From CAXBGS01 sp963975425 (GTDB lineage: Bacteria; Planctomycetota; Planctomycetia; Pirellulales; Pirellulaceae): 64,000 bases of DNA. The notes under the pieces are model-generated. The model was given only the letters and a program-made list of their open reading frames with translations, did no database searches and was not told where the DNA came from. Each line of letters begins with the position of its first letter. The stretch's first letter is position 1. This document shows, one piece after another, positions 53,718 through 62,397 of this stretch. The DNA lies in contig CAXBGS010000007.1 of assembly GCA_963975425.1 (NCBI GenBank), positions 186,001-250,000 of the forward strand, in the 5' to 3' direction. The position numbers and the translations under genes were made by a program.

Positions 53718-53755
53718 GAAATCATCTCGCTGCACACCGGACTTGAGATGATTTC
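53718..53755 (+). terminator. 11-bp perfect hairpin after the ImmA operon
   Basis: GAAATCATCTC (53718-53728) pairs with GAGATGATTTC (53745-53755) with a 16-nt loop, followed by TCATTTTG. A probable intrinsic terminator, also usable for the convergent radC transcript. Confidence 0.6.
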
Positions 53756-53915
53756 TCATTTTGTGCGATAAACACATCCACTACCTCGGATGCCGCAATA
53801 GACGCGGCGTGATACAGACTAGGACCGTCCAGCAAAGAAAAGGAGGAAAGTGATTTAAGCCAACTTTCCAAAAAGGCTTCAAAACGCTAATCAATCGCAC
53901 GATGACCCATGCAAG

Positions 53916-54530
53916 CTAATTGCATTCGCGAATCGACAAAACCTCTCCTGTGCCGTCACCGTAGATGATGTGATCTAGCACAGTAATCCCGAGCAGCTTT
54001 CCCGCCTCGGTCAATCGGTTAGTGACCTCGTGATCTTCGCGACTTGGCGTTGTGTTTCCTGAAGGATGATTGTGTGACAACACCACTGCGGAAGAGCCTT
54101 CGATGAACGCGGGTTTGAACACTTCCCGTGGATGGACCAGCGAGGCGTCCAGTGTTCCAACAGTGACCACAACAACGCATTGAACGCGATGCTTCGTATC
54201 GAGGCACGCTACCACAAACTGTTCTTGATCGTTTGCGGGATTGTCATTCCAGTAATCCCTGAAGAACGCCATCGCCTCTTGCGTACTCGTCAGACATGGC
54301 CTTCCCCGCAGTGATCTCTCGAATACGAGTGAAACCCTTTTGACAGATGCGTACTGCCTTGGTTCTAAGGTTGGACGAACACTCTGTCGTATCGGCGAAC
54401 ACAGTGAAACAGAGGGCTCGTTTTCTGCGTCAAACAGCAAGAGCAACTGCACTGCATTCTTCAATGATGTCGGGTTTGCGATTTCTGAACAGCCACCCCT
54501 AATCGACTTAGCCGGGTTCGTTTTCTTCAT
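53916..54530 (-). CDS. radC: RadC-family JAB-domain protein
   Basis: A 204-residue protein. The C-terminal 130 residues are the RadC domain: 'QFVVACLDTKHRVQCVVVVT', 'HPREVFKPAFIEGSSAVVLS', H-N-H-P-S-G and 'ITVLDHIIYGDGTGEVLSI'. The N-terminal HhH part of chromosomal RadC is replaced by an unrelated segment. Short RadC proteins like this one are common on genomic islands; their role is not established. Confidence 0.85.
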   Translation of the reverse strand: MKKTNPAKSIRGGCSEIANPTSLKNAVQLLLLFDAENEPSVSLCSPIRQSVRPTLEPRQYASVKRVSLVFERSLRGRPCLTSTQEAMAFFRDYWNDNPANDQEQFVVACLDTKHRVQCVVVVTVGTLDASLVHPREVFKPAFIEGSSAVVLSHNHPSGNTTPSREDHEVTNRLTEAGKLLGITVLDHIIYGDGTGEVLSIRECN

Positions 54531-55057
54531 CGCTTGTGCGCCTACAGCAGGTGGCGGAAAGGGAAAGAAAACCGTAGGTTCAACCTTTCTGATGGACGCT
54601 ATCGGTTACGGCGCGGCCCTTGTAGCCAAGCCGTATCGATAGTGATTTCGTCTGCTCGAAACTTAAGCGCAAGGCATAGTCGGAAAAGAACGAATTGTTG
54701 GATCGCGATGATGGCTTTGATCGCGAGTAGCTTCCAAGGTGCGAAAAAGTCGTCGGTCGAGAATGCTTAACCAAATGCCTTCAGGAAACTCAAAGATTCC
54801 CGATCAATTTCGTATCACATTCCGTGAACACGCGCAAGCACGCGGGCCGAGGGAACGCCTGTCTTGTTCGTATTCCCGAACCGCTTCCCCGCTTTGATTG
54901 GCTCAGACCGCCAAAGGGAAATTCACGCCCAAGTGGCATCTCCGAAAGCTGGGTGGCAATAGCGGAACGCAATGCGTTGCGGAAAGTTTACGAACGCGGA
55001 CGCGCGAGTTATCACGCAAGACTTGCGGTTTCTTCGTTTTTGTCGTAGCGTCGGAGA
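54531..55057. other. intergenic region, no gene seen
   Basis: 527 bp between divergent genes. Open frames are short or low in plausibility. No repeat or strong hairpin stands out. Confidence 0.4.
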
Positions 55058-55975
55058 ATGACTTCTCGCAAACCTTCATCAGTCTCGCCGAAATGGTTAT
55101 GGTCGATTCCTGCTATCGGGATGATTGCCGGTGCGAGCGTTTGGGGAGTGACGGAGGTCGCTGACACCCCAGGCTTAGAGCGACTTCTGCATTGCCTGGC
55201 GTTGTCCTCGATTCTGGTTGCGGTCGGTTGGCTTGTTTACCAAGCAATGCGAAATGAAACAGGCGTGTCCGAACCGTCGTTGATGGAGACGCCGCTACGA
55301 TTAGCACGCGATCCCGAGGTTTTCGAGCAATACCGGGAGCTTAGTCGATCTTTGCTGCGGATTAGCTGGCAGACCGATCCGATTTATCGTGAGGTTGCGC
55401 TGGAGCGTCTAAAAGCGTTGATGCAGGAAGTGGATTCCGTATCGCAGGGTGAGATTGAGTTTCGGGAAACGGAAACTTGGCGAATCGTTTACGAACAATT
55501 GCTTCGTAGCCCTGGGCTCTTTCTCTACCGATCCGTTAGCTGGCTGTCGACGGATTCCTACTGGCAAGATGAGCCTGGTCGCCGAAGTCTTGCCCTCAAT
55601 ATCGAATTGCACGAGAAAGAGCAGATCAACGTCGAGCGGATTGCGATTGTTCGTGACGCGGACTGGCCTTCCGACGCCGATTTGCCGGCTCCGAGAGTCC
55701 GCCAGTGGCTTCATCAGCAGCACATCAGTGGCATCTGGATTGCGCTGGTGCGTGAATCGCAACTTGAAAATGAGCCTGATTTGCTTGCCGATCTCGGGAT
55801 TTATGGCAGCCGCGCCGTCGGATTTCAGCAAGTCGACGAAAATGCGCGTACAAAATCATTCCTGCTGCGATTCGGCGTCACCGCCGTTGAGGAGGCGGAA
55901 GCTCGGTGGAAGCGATTGCAGGTTTACGCCACGCCGTATGGCGAACTACTGGATCACTGGCCGCTGGACGAGTAG
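55058..55975 (+). CDS. two-helix membrane protein with soluble C-terminal domain
   Basis: A 305-residue protein with two membrane segments near the N-terminus ('WLWSIPAIGMIAGASVWGV' and 'LLHCLALSSILVAVGWLVYQ'). A 210-residue cytoplasmic domain follows ('EVFEQYRELSRSLLRISWQT', 'LHQQHISGIWIALVRESQLE'). The end alternates strands and helices. No family is recognised. The PLP-enzyme gene begins 39 bp downstream on the same strand, so the two may function together. Confidence 0.65.
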   Translation: MTSRKPSSVSPKWLWSIPAIGMIAGASVWGVTEVADTPGLERLLHCLALSSILVAVGWLVYQAMRNETGVSEPSLMETPLRLARDPEVFEQYRELSRSLLRISWQTDPIYREVALERLKALMQEVDSVSQGEIEFRETETWRIVYEQLLRSPGLFLYRSVSWLSTDSYWQDEPGRRSLALNIELHEKEQINVERIAIVRDADWPSDADLPAPRVRQWLHQQHISGIWIALVRESQLENEPDLLADLGIYGSRAVGFQQVDENARTKSFLLRFGVTAVEEAEARWKRLQVYATPYGELLDHWPLDE

Positions 55976-56014
55976 GATCGCGTAAGCGGTTGTACTCACT
56001 GGACATTCACAGGC

Positions 56015-57232
56015 GTGCTCTATCTTGACACGGCCCGGCTTGGACAGACCTCGCCGAGTGCCCTCGAAACGCAAGTCGACTTCTTTCGGCTCACAGCCGA
56101 ACAACCGTCCAGCCTGTACGCAGATCGTTTTCTTGCCGAAGGCATCCAAGCTGCTCCCGATTCATGGATTGAACGCTTTCCCGGCCTGGGACGCTGGCGC
56201 GGCATCGCGGAGCTAAAGAAGAAAGTGCTTGTGGCTGCCGATGCGCCGAGCGAGCACGAAGTTGCGATTGCGAGCCGATCAACACTGTTGATGCGAACGG
56301 CGGCGTCGGCGATGTATCGACTCTGCCGGAACGTCCTGGTGACCGACCTTAACTGGCCAGCGTATCAAGCAGAAGTTGCCAACACGGCGGCGCGTACCCA
56401 TCAGCGATACACCGTATTCTCGTGTCGGAATGAGCTGAGACGCCATCGAATGTCGAGCGAACGCATCGTCAGCGAAATCGCAGAGCATTACAAACAGCAA
56501 AGTTGTGATGGCATCTTCCTGCCGTTGGTCGACAACTTGGGCATCAAACTTCCTGTCAAGCAAATCGTAGCAGCAATCAGCGAAATTGCGTCACCGCGGT
56601 TTGTACTGATCGACGGAGCACAAGCGCTGGGTCATCTCCCGAAAATCGATGTTCATGATCATTGCGACATCTTCATCGCAGGCGGACACAAATGGTTGCG
56701 GTCTGGGCATCCGATAGGCATCGCCATCTACGGTCGTACCCGATCACGAGACCACTTGAGTCGATGCTTCAACGCAGTCGATCGAACGAACCGTATCGAC
56801 GATTCACTCTGTCGATTCGTATCCGCCCTTTCGGAACGTTCAATAAGCAACCAATATTCTGAGACAGTCAACGTTTCGCCACTGCTTTCCTTCCGAGCAG
56901 CCCTCGAAGACTTTCCGTCCTCAAGCGAAGTAAGGCATCAACACTGGCGAGACCAAGCCGTGAACCAATCACGCGTTCGTGCAGTCGCCTGCAGGAACGG
57001 ATGGATGCCCCAAAGCGGGGGCAAGGATTTTCATAGTGGAATCCTGACGATACACCCACGGAAAAGGCCGCGAGAGAGGTCTCGTGGAGACAGTCTGAGG
57101 CGCCAACTGGACGAACATGCGATTGCAGCCTCATGCTACGGCGGTGGCATCCTACGAATGTCGATGCCAAAACGCATTTTAGAAATGGGGGAGTTGCAGA
57201 AAATCCAATTCGCGCTAAATCAATGCGGATGA
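56015..57232 (+). CDS. class V aminotransferase-like PLP enzyme
   Basis: A 405-residue protein from GTG. 'RFVLIDGAQALGHLPKIDVH' and 'IFIAGGHKWLRSGHPIGIAI' are the class V PLP signature: the Asp and His that hold the cofactor, and the lysine in G-G-H-K-W that forms the Schiff base. SufS/NifS relatives share this core, but the active-site Cys loop of desulfurases is not evident. The pairing with a membrane protein on the element is unusual, and the substrate is unknown. Confidence 0.75.
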   Translation: MLYLDTARLGQTSPSALETQVDFFRLTAEQPSSLYADRFLAEGIQAAPDSWIERFPGLGRWRGIAELKKKVLVAADAPSEHEVAIASRSTLLMRTAASAMYRLCRNVLVTDLNWPAYQAEVANTAARTHQRYTVFSCRNELRRHRMSSERIVSEIAEHYKQQSCDGIFLPLVDNLGIKLPVKQIVAAISEIASPRFVLIDGAQALGHLPKIDVHDHCDIFIAGGHKWLRSGHPIGIAIYGRTRSRDHLSRCFNAVDRTNRIDDSLCRFVSALSERSISNQYSETVNVSPLLSFRAALEDFPSSSEVRHQHWRDQAVNQSRVRAVACRNGWMPQSGGKDFHSGILTIHPRKRPRERSRGDSLRRQLDEHAIAASCYGGGILRMSMPKRILEMGELQKIQFALNQCG

Positions 57233-57706
57233 AAAAGCTTGTCAATACGATGCGCGACCCAGTGCGCAAGTGTGAATCATCCAGGAAACAATTCCGCTCG
57301 TTCTTCCCGAGCCAGCGGTTCAATGACTCTCCATCGAGGGCCGTTCATCTGAACGGCTTCCGTGCAACACGATTAACGGCTTCTCAGTTTTAGGACGAGA
57401 AGCCTCAATCTCTGGCTGGACTAATCCCATTTGTTAGCGATGAATCAGTTTCCCCCCAACTACCGGAAATCAGGGTGAGGACTCGGGCGGTGGCAATACC
57501 GCCGGAGGCGGCTCTCGGCGCGTCCGTAGAGCATCAGGTCGAGAAACATCAATTCCGTCACCCCGTAGGGTACGTTGGCGACGTATCACATCAGGTCGAT
57601 CGAGAGTTTTTGTCTATTCGCGCATCGCAGGCGTTTGCAAACGCGATGGGGATTTCGTTTTGAACAATCACGGCCATGTCGTAGCGAGCTAGGTAGGCTT
57701 CGTTAT
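57233..57706. other. intergenic region, possible gene debris
   Basis: No intact gene. The minus strand at about 57480-57580 reads a plausible C-terminus ('MFLDLMLYGRAESRLRR...') that ends at a stop near 57476, without a start or upstream continuation, so it may be a relic of a transposase or other lost gene. This marks a probable junction between the defence/PLP part and the metal-resistance part. Confidence 0.35.
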
Positions 57707-57750
57707 CGAGTAGGGTGAGCCAGCGGTGCGACCGCTGACTCACCTACTCG
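57707..57750 (-). terminator. 20-bp hairpin after the copper-binding gene
   Basis: Arms 57707-57727 and 57731-57750 (CGAGTAGG.. / ..CCTACTCG) pair nearly throughout, with a GCG loop and one bulge. It lies 24 bp past the stop of the minus-strand gene at 57775, so it is its likely terminator, and may also work in the other direction. Confidence 0.7.
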
Positions 57751-57774
57751 ATCGTTTTCAGATTTTGGTTGGTG

Positions 57775-58107
57775 CTACGCCGCCATCGACGAACAGCTTT
57801 CGTGGCATTTACGGCAGCACTCGACGCACTTGTCCATATTGCCGACCTTCTTACAGCTGTCGGCGCAGGCCTTGCAAATCGCTGCGCAAGCTTTGCAGTA
57901 GTGCGCATGGTAATCGCTGTTGCGGCTCATGAAATCGACGCAGGCGGCACAGGCCGCGATGCAATCGAGCATCAGCTTGACGTGCGTTTGCTCGACGTGG
58001 TCGCCACCTTCGGACAGGCAATGACTGGTCAGCATTTCAGCACAGGTCGTTTGGCACTCTTGGCAGTTTTCGATGCACTCTTTCATGGATGCGGTTGCGG
58101 TACTCAT
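57775..58107 (-). CDS. four-helix-bundle copper-binding protein (DUF326-type)
   Basis: A 110-residue cytosolic protein very rich in Cys in helical spacing ('CIENCQECQTTCAEML', 'LDCIAACAACVDFMSR', 'CKACAAICKACADSC', 'CVECCRKCHESC'), the pattern of the four-helix bundle that stores many Cu(I) ions. ATG at 58107 has AGGAG upstream. It is divergent from copA, and the shared promoter region carries a CsoR-like palindrome. Confidence 0.9.
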   Translation of the reverse strand: MSTATASMKECIENCQECQTTCAEMLTSHCLSEGGDHVEQTHVKLMLDCIAACAACVDFMSRNSDYHAHYCKACAAICKACADSCKKVGNMDKCVECCRKCHESCSSMAA

Positions 58108-58159
58108 TCGTTTCTCCTTCGGAATCTTGCTAATACGGCCCCGTTGCCGCTGCAATAGC

Positions 58160-58190
58160 GGTATGCAACTTGCATACCACTATGGGGTAT
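58160..58190. promoter_or_regulatory. overlapping palindromes in the copA divergent promoter, CsoR-like
   Basis: A perfect 9-1-9 palindrome GGTATGCAA-C-TTGCATACC (58160-58178) overlaps a second site ATACCACTATGGGGTAT (58174-58190). The second has the ATACC...GGGTAT form of copper-responsive CsoR operators and recurs upstream of the last gene of the window (63904-63920). Confidence 0.6.
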
Positions 58191-58225
58191 ATTGGAGAAT
58201 GACTTTTTGACAGCCAGGAGAAATC

Positions 58226-60670
58226 ATGGACCACGATAAGAAACACGAGACGTCCTTGCCGGTCGCCGATCCGTCAACGCAGATCGACCCGGTTTGTGGA
58301 ATGACCGTTTCGGCGGATAGTCCACGATCGGCTGAGTTTGGTGGCAAGAACTACGTTTTTTGCAGCGACGGATGCTTGAAAAAGTTCCAAGATGATCCTG
58401 CGGGGGTGCTGGCGAAGCGATCACAGAAAGAGGCATCAAGCGGTTCGTCTTGTTGCGGCGGCGCAGCGGTACAGATCGAGGAAACCTCGGACACGTCTTC
58501 GTGCTGCAGTGGTCACTCATCGACCAAGGCGAGCGATGCACCCGCAGACCCGACGGCGATCTACACCTGCCCTATGCACCCTGAAATCGAGCAGGTCGGC
58601 CCCGGCGACTGCCCGATTTGTGGGATGGACTTGGAGCCGAAGGTCGTCTCGTTGGATGATGAGGGTGAAGATAAACAGTACGCCGACATGAAACGTCGCT
58701 TTTGGGTTGGCGTCGCGTTGTCGGTGCCATTGCTCGTGATTGCTATGGGGCCGATGGTGGGATTGCGGGTCGCGGATTGGATGAGCCAGACGGTGTTTGG
58801 CTGGGTGCAGTTAGCTCTGGCGACGCCAGTTGTGTTCTGGTGCGGATGGCCCTTGTTGGTTCGCGGAGCCAAGTCGTTTCGCACGATGAACTTGAACATG
58901 TTCTCGTTGATCGCCGTGGGAACATTGGCGGCGTATCTGTTCAGTTTAGTTGTCGTGCTGCTTCCTGGTGTGATCCCAGAAGCCTTCTTCGAGAACGGTG
59001 TTCCACCTCTGTATTTTGAAGCGGCAGCGGTGATCATCACCTTGGTGTTGCTCGGACAAGTGTTGGAATTGCGAGCACGTCAGCAGACTGGCGGAGCAAT
59101 TCGCGAACTCATGAAGCTTGCTCCCGATACGGCACACCGAATCACAGACGATGGCGAGGAAGACGTCTCGCTCGATTCAGTACACAAGGGTGATCGGTTG
59201 CGAGTTCGTCCCGGTGAGAAGGTTCCAGTCGACGGGAAAGTGCTTAGCGGATCGAGCAGCGTCGATGAGTCGATGTTGACGGGCGAGCCGATGCCTGTGA
59301 AGAAGGTCGAGGGCGACGAAATCACCGGCGGAACGTTGAATCAGACCGGTGCGCTCGTGATGGAAGCCGTCGGCGTCGGCGGGGACACGGTTCTCAGCCG
59401 CATCGTTCAGATGGTTGCAGACGCTCAACGAAGTCGTGCGCCGATTCAGAAACTGGTCGATGTGGTCGCTCGGTACTTTGTGCCAGCGGTGATCGTATGC
59501 TCGATTCTCGCGTTCATCGGATGGGCGGTGTTTGGTCCGCAGCCGCAACTGGCTCATGCGTTCGTAGCAGCCGTTGCAGTATTGATCATCGCATGCCCTT
59601 GTGCGTTGGGGCTGGCAACGCCGATGTCGGTGATGGTGGGTGTGGGCCGCGGTGCCAAGCAAGGCGTGCTGATCAAGAACGCAGAAGTCCTCGAGGTCAT
59701 GGAGAAAGTAGACACGATCGTCGTCGACAAGACTGGCACGCTCACAGAGGGACGGCCGGAAGTGACGGGCGTCGAGACATTCGGTGATTGGAATGAAAAC
59801 GATGTGCTGACGTTAGCTGCGGCGGTCGAAGCGCAGAGCGAACATCCGTTGGCTCAGGCAGTCGTTCGTCGTGCAAAGGCGTACGAGTTTCAGCCTGTGG
59901 AGGCAAGTGAATTCAACAGTATCACCGGTGGCGGAGTTCAGGCGCGCGTCGATGATCATGACGTGCTGATTGGCAAGGCTGACTTGTTGGACGAACAGGG
60001 CATCGAGGGAGTTGATGCGGGAAGGGAAAAAGCGGGATCGCATCAGGCCGAAGGTGCGACGGTTGTGTTCGTGGCGATCGACAACAAACTGGCGGCGATT
60101 CTCGCAATCACTGACCCGATCAAGCAAAGCACGCCGGCAGCACTAAAGACGTTGCACGAACTGGGATTGAAGGTGGTGATGTTGACCGGCGACGCCGAAC
60201 CGACCGCGAAAGCAGTTGCATCAAAGCTGGGCATCGACGAGTTTCATGCTGGGGTTTCGCCCGAGGAGAAACATGACTTCGTTCGCAAGTTGAAGCAGGA
60301 AGGCAAGACGGTCGCGATGTGTGGGGATGGGATCAATGACGCTCCTGCACTCGCCGAAGCGAATGTCGGCATCGCCATGGGCACGGGAACAGGCGTTGCG
60401 ATTGAATCTGCGGGCGTCACGCTCGTCGGTGGCGATCTCCGCGGCGTGGCTGCGGCGGCGAACTTGAGCCGAAAAACGATGAGCAATATTCGTCAGAACT
60501 TGTTCTTCGCGTTCATCTACAACGCACTGGGAATCCCGGTCGCAGCCGGCTTGCTCTACCCTTTTTTCGGCGTCTTGCTCAGCCCGATGATTGCAGCGGC
60601 AGCGATGAGTTTCAGCAGCGTGTCGGTGATTGCGAATGCGCTGAGATTGCGGGCTGCATCGCTAACCTAA
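58226..60670 (+). CDS. copA: CopA-type heavy-metal P1B ATPase
   Basis: An 814-residue copper or silver exporter. Order: YHS domain (19-60, 'DPVCGMTVSA'), two Cys-rich clusters (75-95), a heavy-metal-binding domain ('YTCPMHPEIEQVGPGDCPIC', 113-132), membrane helices from 159, CPC at 457-459, the phosphorylation site DKTGT (501-505), 'SEHPLAQAVV' (HP motif) and GDGINDAP near 675. It lacks the usual HMA domains; YHS and HMBD replace them. An AGGAG site precedes the ATG. A 75-bp piece of a second copy lies at 63690. Confidence 0.95.
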   Translation: MDHDKKHETSLPVADPSTQIDPVCGMTVSADSPRSAEFGGKNYVFCSDGCLKKFQDDPAGVLAKRSQKEASSGSSCCGGAAVQIEETSDTSSCCSGHSSTKASDAPADPTAIYTCPMHPEIEQVGPGDCPICGMDLEPKVVSLDDEGEDKQYADMKRRFWVGVALSVPLLVIAMGPMVGLRVADWMSQTVFGWVQLALATPVVFWCGWPLLVRGAKSFRTMNLNMFSLIAVGTLAAYLFSLVVVLLPGVIPEAFFENGVPPLYFEAAAVIITLVLLGQVLELRARQQTGGAIRELMKLAPDTAHRITDDGEEDVSLDSVHKGDRLRVRPGEKVPVDGKVLSGSSSVDESMLTGEPMPVKKVEGDEITGGTLNQTGALVMEAVGVGGDTVLSRIVQMVADAQRSRAPIQKLVDVVARYFVPAVIVCSILAFIGWAVFGPQPQLAHAFVAAVAVLIIACPCALGLATPMSVMVGVGRGAKQGVLIKNAEVLEVMEKVDTIVVDKTGTLTEGRPEVTGVETFGDWNENDVLTLAAAVEAQSEHPLAQAVVRRAKAYEFQPVEASEFNSITGGGVQARVDDHDVLIGKADLLDEQGIEGVDAGREKAGSHQAEGATVVFVAIDNKLAAILAITDPIKQSTPAALKTLHELGLKVVMLTGDAEPTAKAVASKLGIDEFHAGVSPEEKHDFVRKLKQEGKTVAMCGDGINDAPALAEANVGIAMGTGTGVAIESAGVTLVGGDLRGVAAAANLSRKTMSNIRQNLFFAFIYNALGIPVAAGLLYPFFGVLLSPMIAAAAMSFSSVSVIANALRLRAASLT

Positions 60671-60695
60671 GCTAGTAACGGAATTGCTCATAAAC

Positions 60696-60947
60696 ATGAA
60701 GCCCATCGTCGCATACTTTGCCAGTAGTTTCGTATTGTACCTCATCTGGGAAAATGCCGAGACGACGAATAGTGTGTGGACGTCCTTATGCAGATTTCTG
60801 CCGCAACGGGAGTACAAAGTCGGTGAATTGATTCTCGAAGAGCACTTGAAGTCATGTGTGCGCGACGCAATGGAAAATGGCAACGACAAGGATCGCGACG
60901 AGAAGCTCAGAGAAATCATGGCGATATTTCGGAAGCACAAGAAGTAA
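60696..60947 (+). CDS. small single-pass membrane protein downstream of copA
   Basis: An 83-residue protein with one N-terminal membrane segment ('IVAYFASSFVLYLIW') and a charged helical tail ending 'REIMAIFRKHKK'. It starts 25 bp after copA and is likely in its operon. Unknown function; an accessory of the exporter is possible. A TTG 12 bp upstream is an alternative start. Confidence 0.55.
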   Translation: MKPIVAYFASSFVLYLIWENAETTNSVWTSLCRFLPQREYKVGELILEEHLKSCVRDAMENGNDKDRDEKLREIMAIFRKHKK

Positions 60948-60968
60948 ATGACACGACGATGACGAATC

Positions 60969-61352
60969 TCAAGTCTGAGCCTCGCCAACACAGTAACAGA
61001 GGCCATCGGGAGCGACGATGAAGAATAGTCGATAGGTGGATTCACCATGTTTTTGCGTTTGTATGTCGGGCGTTAGACTCAAGCCATACGCCTGAAGTTC
61101 GGCCAAAGCCGTTTCCACGTTGTCGACTTCAAAGAAACAGCCTTCCTGAGAAGGATCGCCGCCATTCTCGGCCAGTCCAATTTGAATCGTGTCACGCTCA
61201 AACACGACACGACGGCAGTCGTCATCTGATCGAGACGCAACGCGGAATCCCATCTTCGATTCGTAGAACGGAACCGCTTCGTCGACGTTGCGAACGGGTA
61301 GGTTCATTGCATCGTTGGCGTACGGGGAGGCACGAAAGAATTTCGCTGACAT
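60969..61352 (-). CDS. VOC (glyoxalase/bleomycin-resistance) family protein
   Basis: A 127-residue protein with the VOC beta-alpha-beta-beta-beta layout: 'AMNLPVRNVDEAVPFYESKM', 'GFFEV'-like 'GCFFEVDNVETALAELQAYG' and 'FFIVAPDGLCYCVG'. These proteins use a metal site or bind small molecules. The usual metal ligands are not all clear. It lies next to merR on the same strand but downstream of it, separated by 61 bp. Confidence 0.75.
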   Translation of the reverse strand: MSAKFFRASPYANDAMNLPVRNVDEAVPFYESKMGFRVASRSDDDCRRVVFERDTIQIGLAENGGDPSQEGCFFEVDNVETALAELQAYGLSLTPDIQTQKHGESTYRLFFIVAPDGLCYCVGEAQT

Positions 61353-61413
61353 AGCTATCTCACAGTCTAGTTCGTTAATCGAAGAATGGATTCGTTTGAC
61401 TCTGTGTCTCAAC

Positions 61414-61818
61414 CTATTTCGCTTGAAGCTGGGTAACGACATGGCAGCGGTCGGACTTATGATTTTGCTGACATTGCTGCAACGCAGATTTCAACACTTT
61501 GCGAACATGCCTCAGGTCTTTGAGTTTGCCTTCAATGTCGGTTAGTCGAGTCTCGATCAAATTCTGCACACTACCGCAGGTCGGCGTCCTTCCGCTTTCG
61601 GTAGCCAACAGCGATTTGATGTCTTCCAGCGTGAAGCCAATTGCCTGAGCAGCGCGGATGAACATCAACTTCTTGAGGGATTCATCACTGTAGAGACGGT
61701 AATTTCCAGTGCTCCTCGTCTCCGGCACAACCAACTTGATTCGTTCGTAGTAGCGAACTGTAGTCACGGGAATGCCGGCGGCCTTGGCTAGTTGGCTGAT
61801 TGTGTAGTGTGCTGTCAT
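61414..61818 (-). CDS. merR: MerR-type mercury-responsive regulator
   Basis: A 134-residue MerR-family activator. 'YTISQLAKAAGIPVTTVRYY' is the winged HTH; 'LEDIKSLLAT' leads to the dimer helix. Three Cys match those that bind Hg(II) in MerR: one in 'TPTCGSVQNLIETRL' and a C-x8-C pair in 'QQCQQNHKSDRCHVV'. It is transcribed divergently from the merT-like fusion, with ynfA between, whose promoter has the long spacer of MerR targets. ATG at 61818 starts at the family N-terminus. Confidence 0.88.
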   Translation of the reverse strand: MTAHYTISQLAKAAGIPVTTVRYYERIKLVVPETRSTGNYRLYSDESLKKLMFIRAAQAIGFTLEDIKSLLATESGRTPTCGSVQNLIETRLTDIEGKLKDLRHVRKVLKSALQQCQQNHKSDRCHVVTQLQAK

Positions 61819-61826
61819 CGAGCACC

Positions 61827-62165
61827 TCAAGAGCGTGGCCAATACATCATCACACATACTCCGATAAGAGCGACAGCCGCTCCGATCACGTCAAAACGGT
61901 CTGGACGGTCGCCATCGAAATACCAGCCCCAGAGTAGTGACAGCACAATAAAAAAAACGCCGTAGACAGCATAAATTCGACCGAAATGCGCCGTTTGGAG
62001 CGTGGGAATGACGCCGTAGAGCATCAGGATGATCCCGCCGCTCACGCCCCACCATGCAGGCTTGTGTTCACGTAGTGATTGCCAGACGAGCCAGCCGCCA
62101 CCGATCTCGCACAGTCCTGCGAGTACGAAAAGAACCAGCGAGCGGACTAAAGCCATTGTTGTCAT
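61827..62165 (-). CDS. ynfA: YnfA (UPF0060) family membrane protein
   Basis: A 112-residue four-helix membrane protein with the YnfA pattern: 'LVLFVLAGLCEIGGGWLVWQ', 'AHFGRIYAVYGVFFIVLSLL' and 'DRFDVIGAAVALIGVCVMMY'. Relatives resemble small multidrug-resistance transporters. It lies directly upstream of merR with 8 bp between the two, so they form one operon. Presence within a mercury cluster is unusual. Confidence 0.9.
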   Translation of the reverse strand: MTTMALVRSLVLFVLAGLCEIGGGWLVWQSLREHKPAWWGVSGGIILMLYGVIPTLQTAHFGRIYAVYGVFFIVLSLLWGWYFDGDRPDRFDVIGAAVALIGVCVMMYWPRS

Positions 62166-62309
62166 GCGGTTTTCCCACCTTTGATGTATTGCGCGTTCGA
62201 TTCAACTCAGGGGAAAGCTATGCAGAACGAAAATCTGGCTGTTTCAGCCGGATTGCACCGAAGTCAATTTGTCACGCGACAAGATCGAAAAAAGTCCCGC
62301 CGATTCGCC

Positions 62310-62341
62310 TTGACCTTGCACCAAGGTGCAACGTCGATAAT
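62310..62341 (+). promoter_or_regulatory. MerR-type promoter/operator of the merT fusion gene
   Basis: -35 TTGACC (62310-62315) and -10 GATAAT (62336-62341) are 20 bp apart, the long spacing that MerR-family activators correct by DNA twisting. The spacer holds a perfect dyad TTGCACC-AA-GGTGCAA (62316-62331). Confidence 0.85.
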
Positions 62342-62397
62342 AGATAAAGAATGACGAATCGACAAGAAGCGATCGGCACCCACAGTAAGGGACAAGA

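Noticed and set aside
54790..55048. Short frames on both strands between radC and the membrane-protein gene
   Set aside because: Each lacks a ribosome site and they contradict each other; treated as intergenic.
57475..57663. 62-residue plus-strand frame before the copper block
   Set aside because: Better explained as the antisense of a minus-strand relic; no start site or motif.
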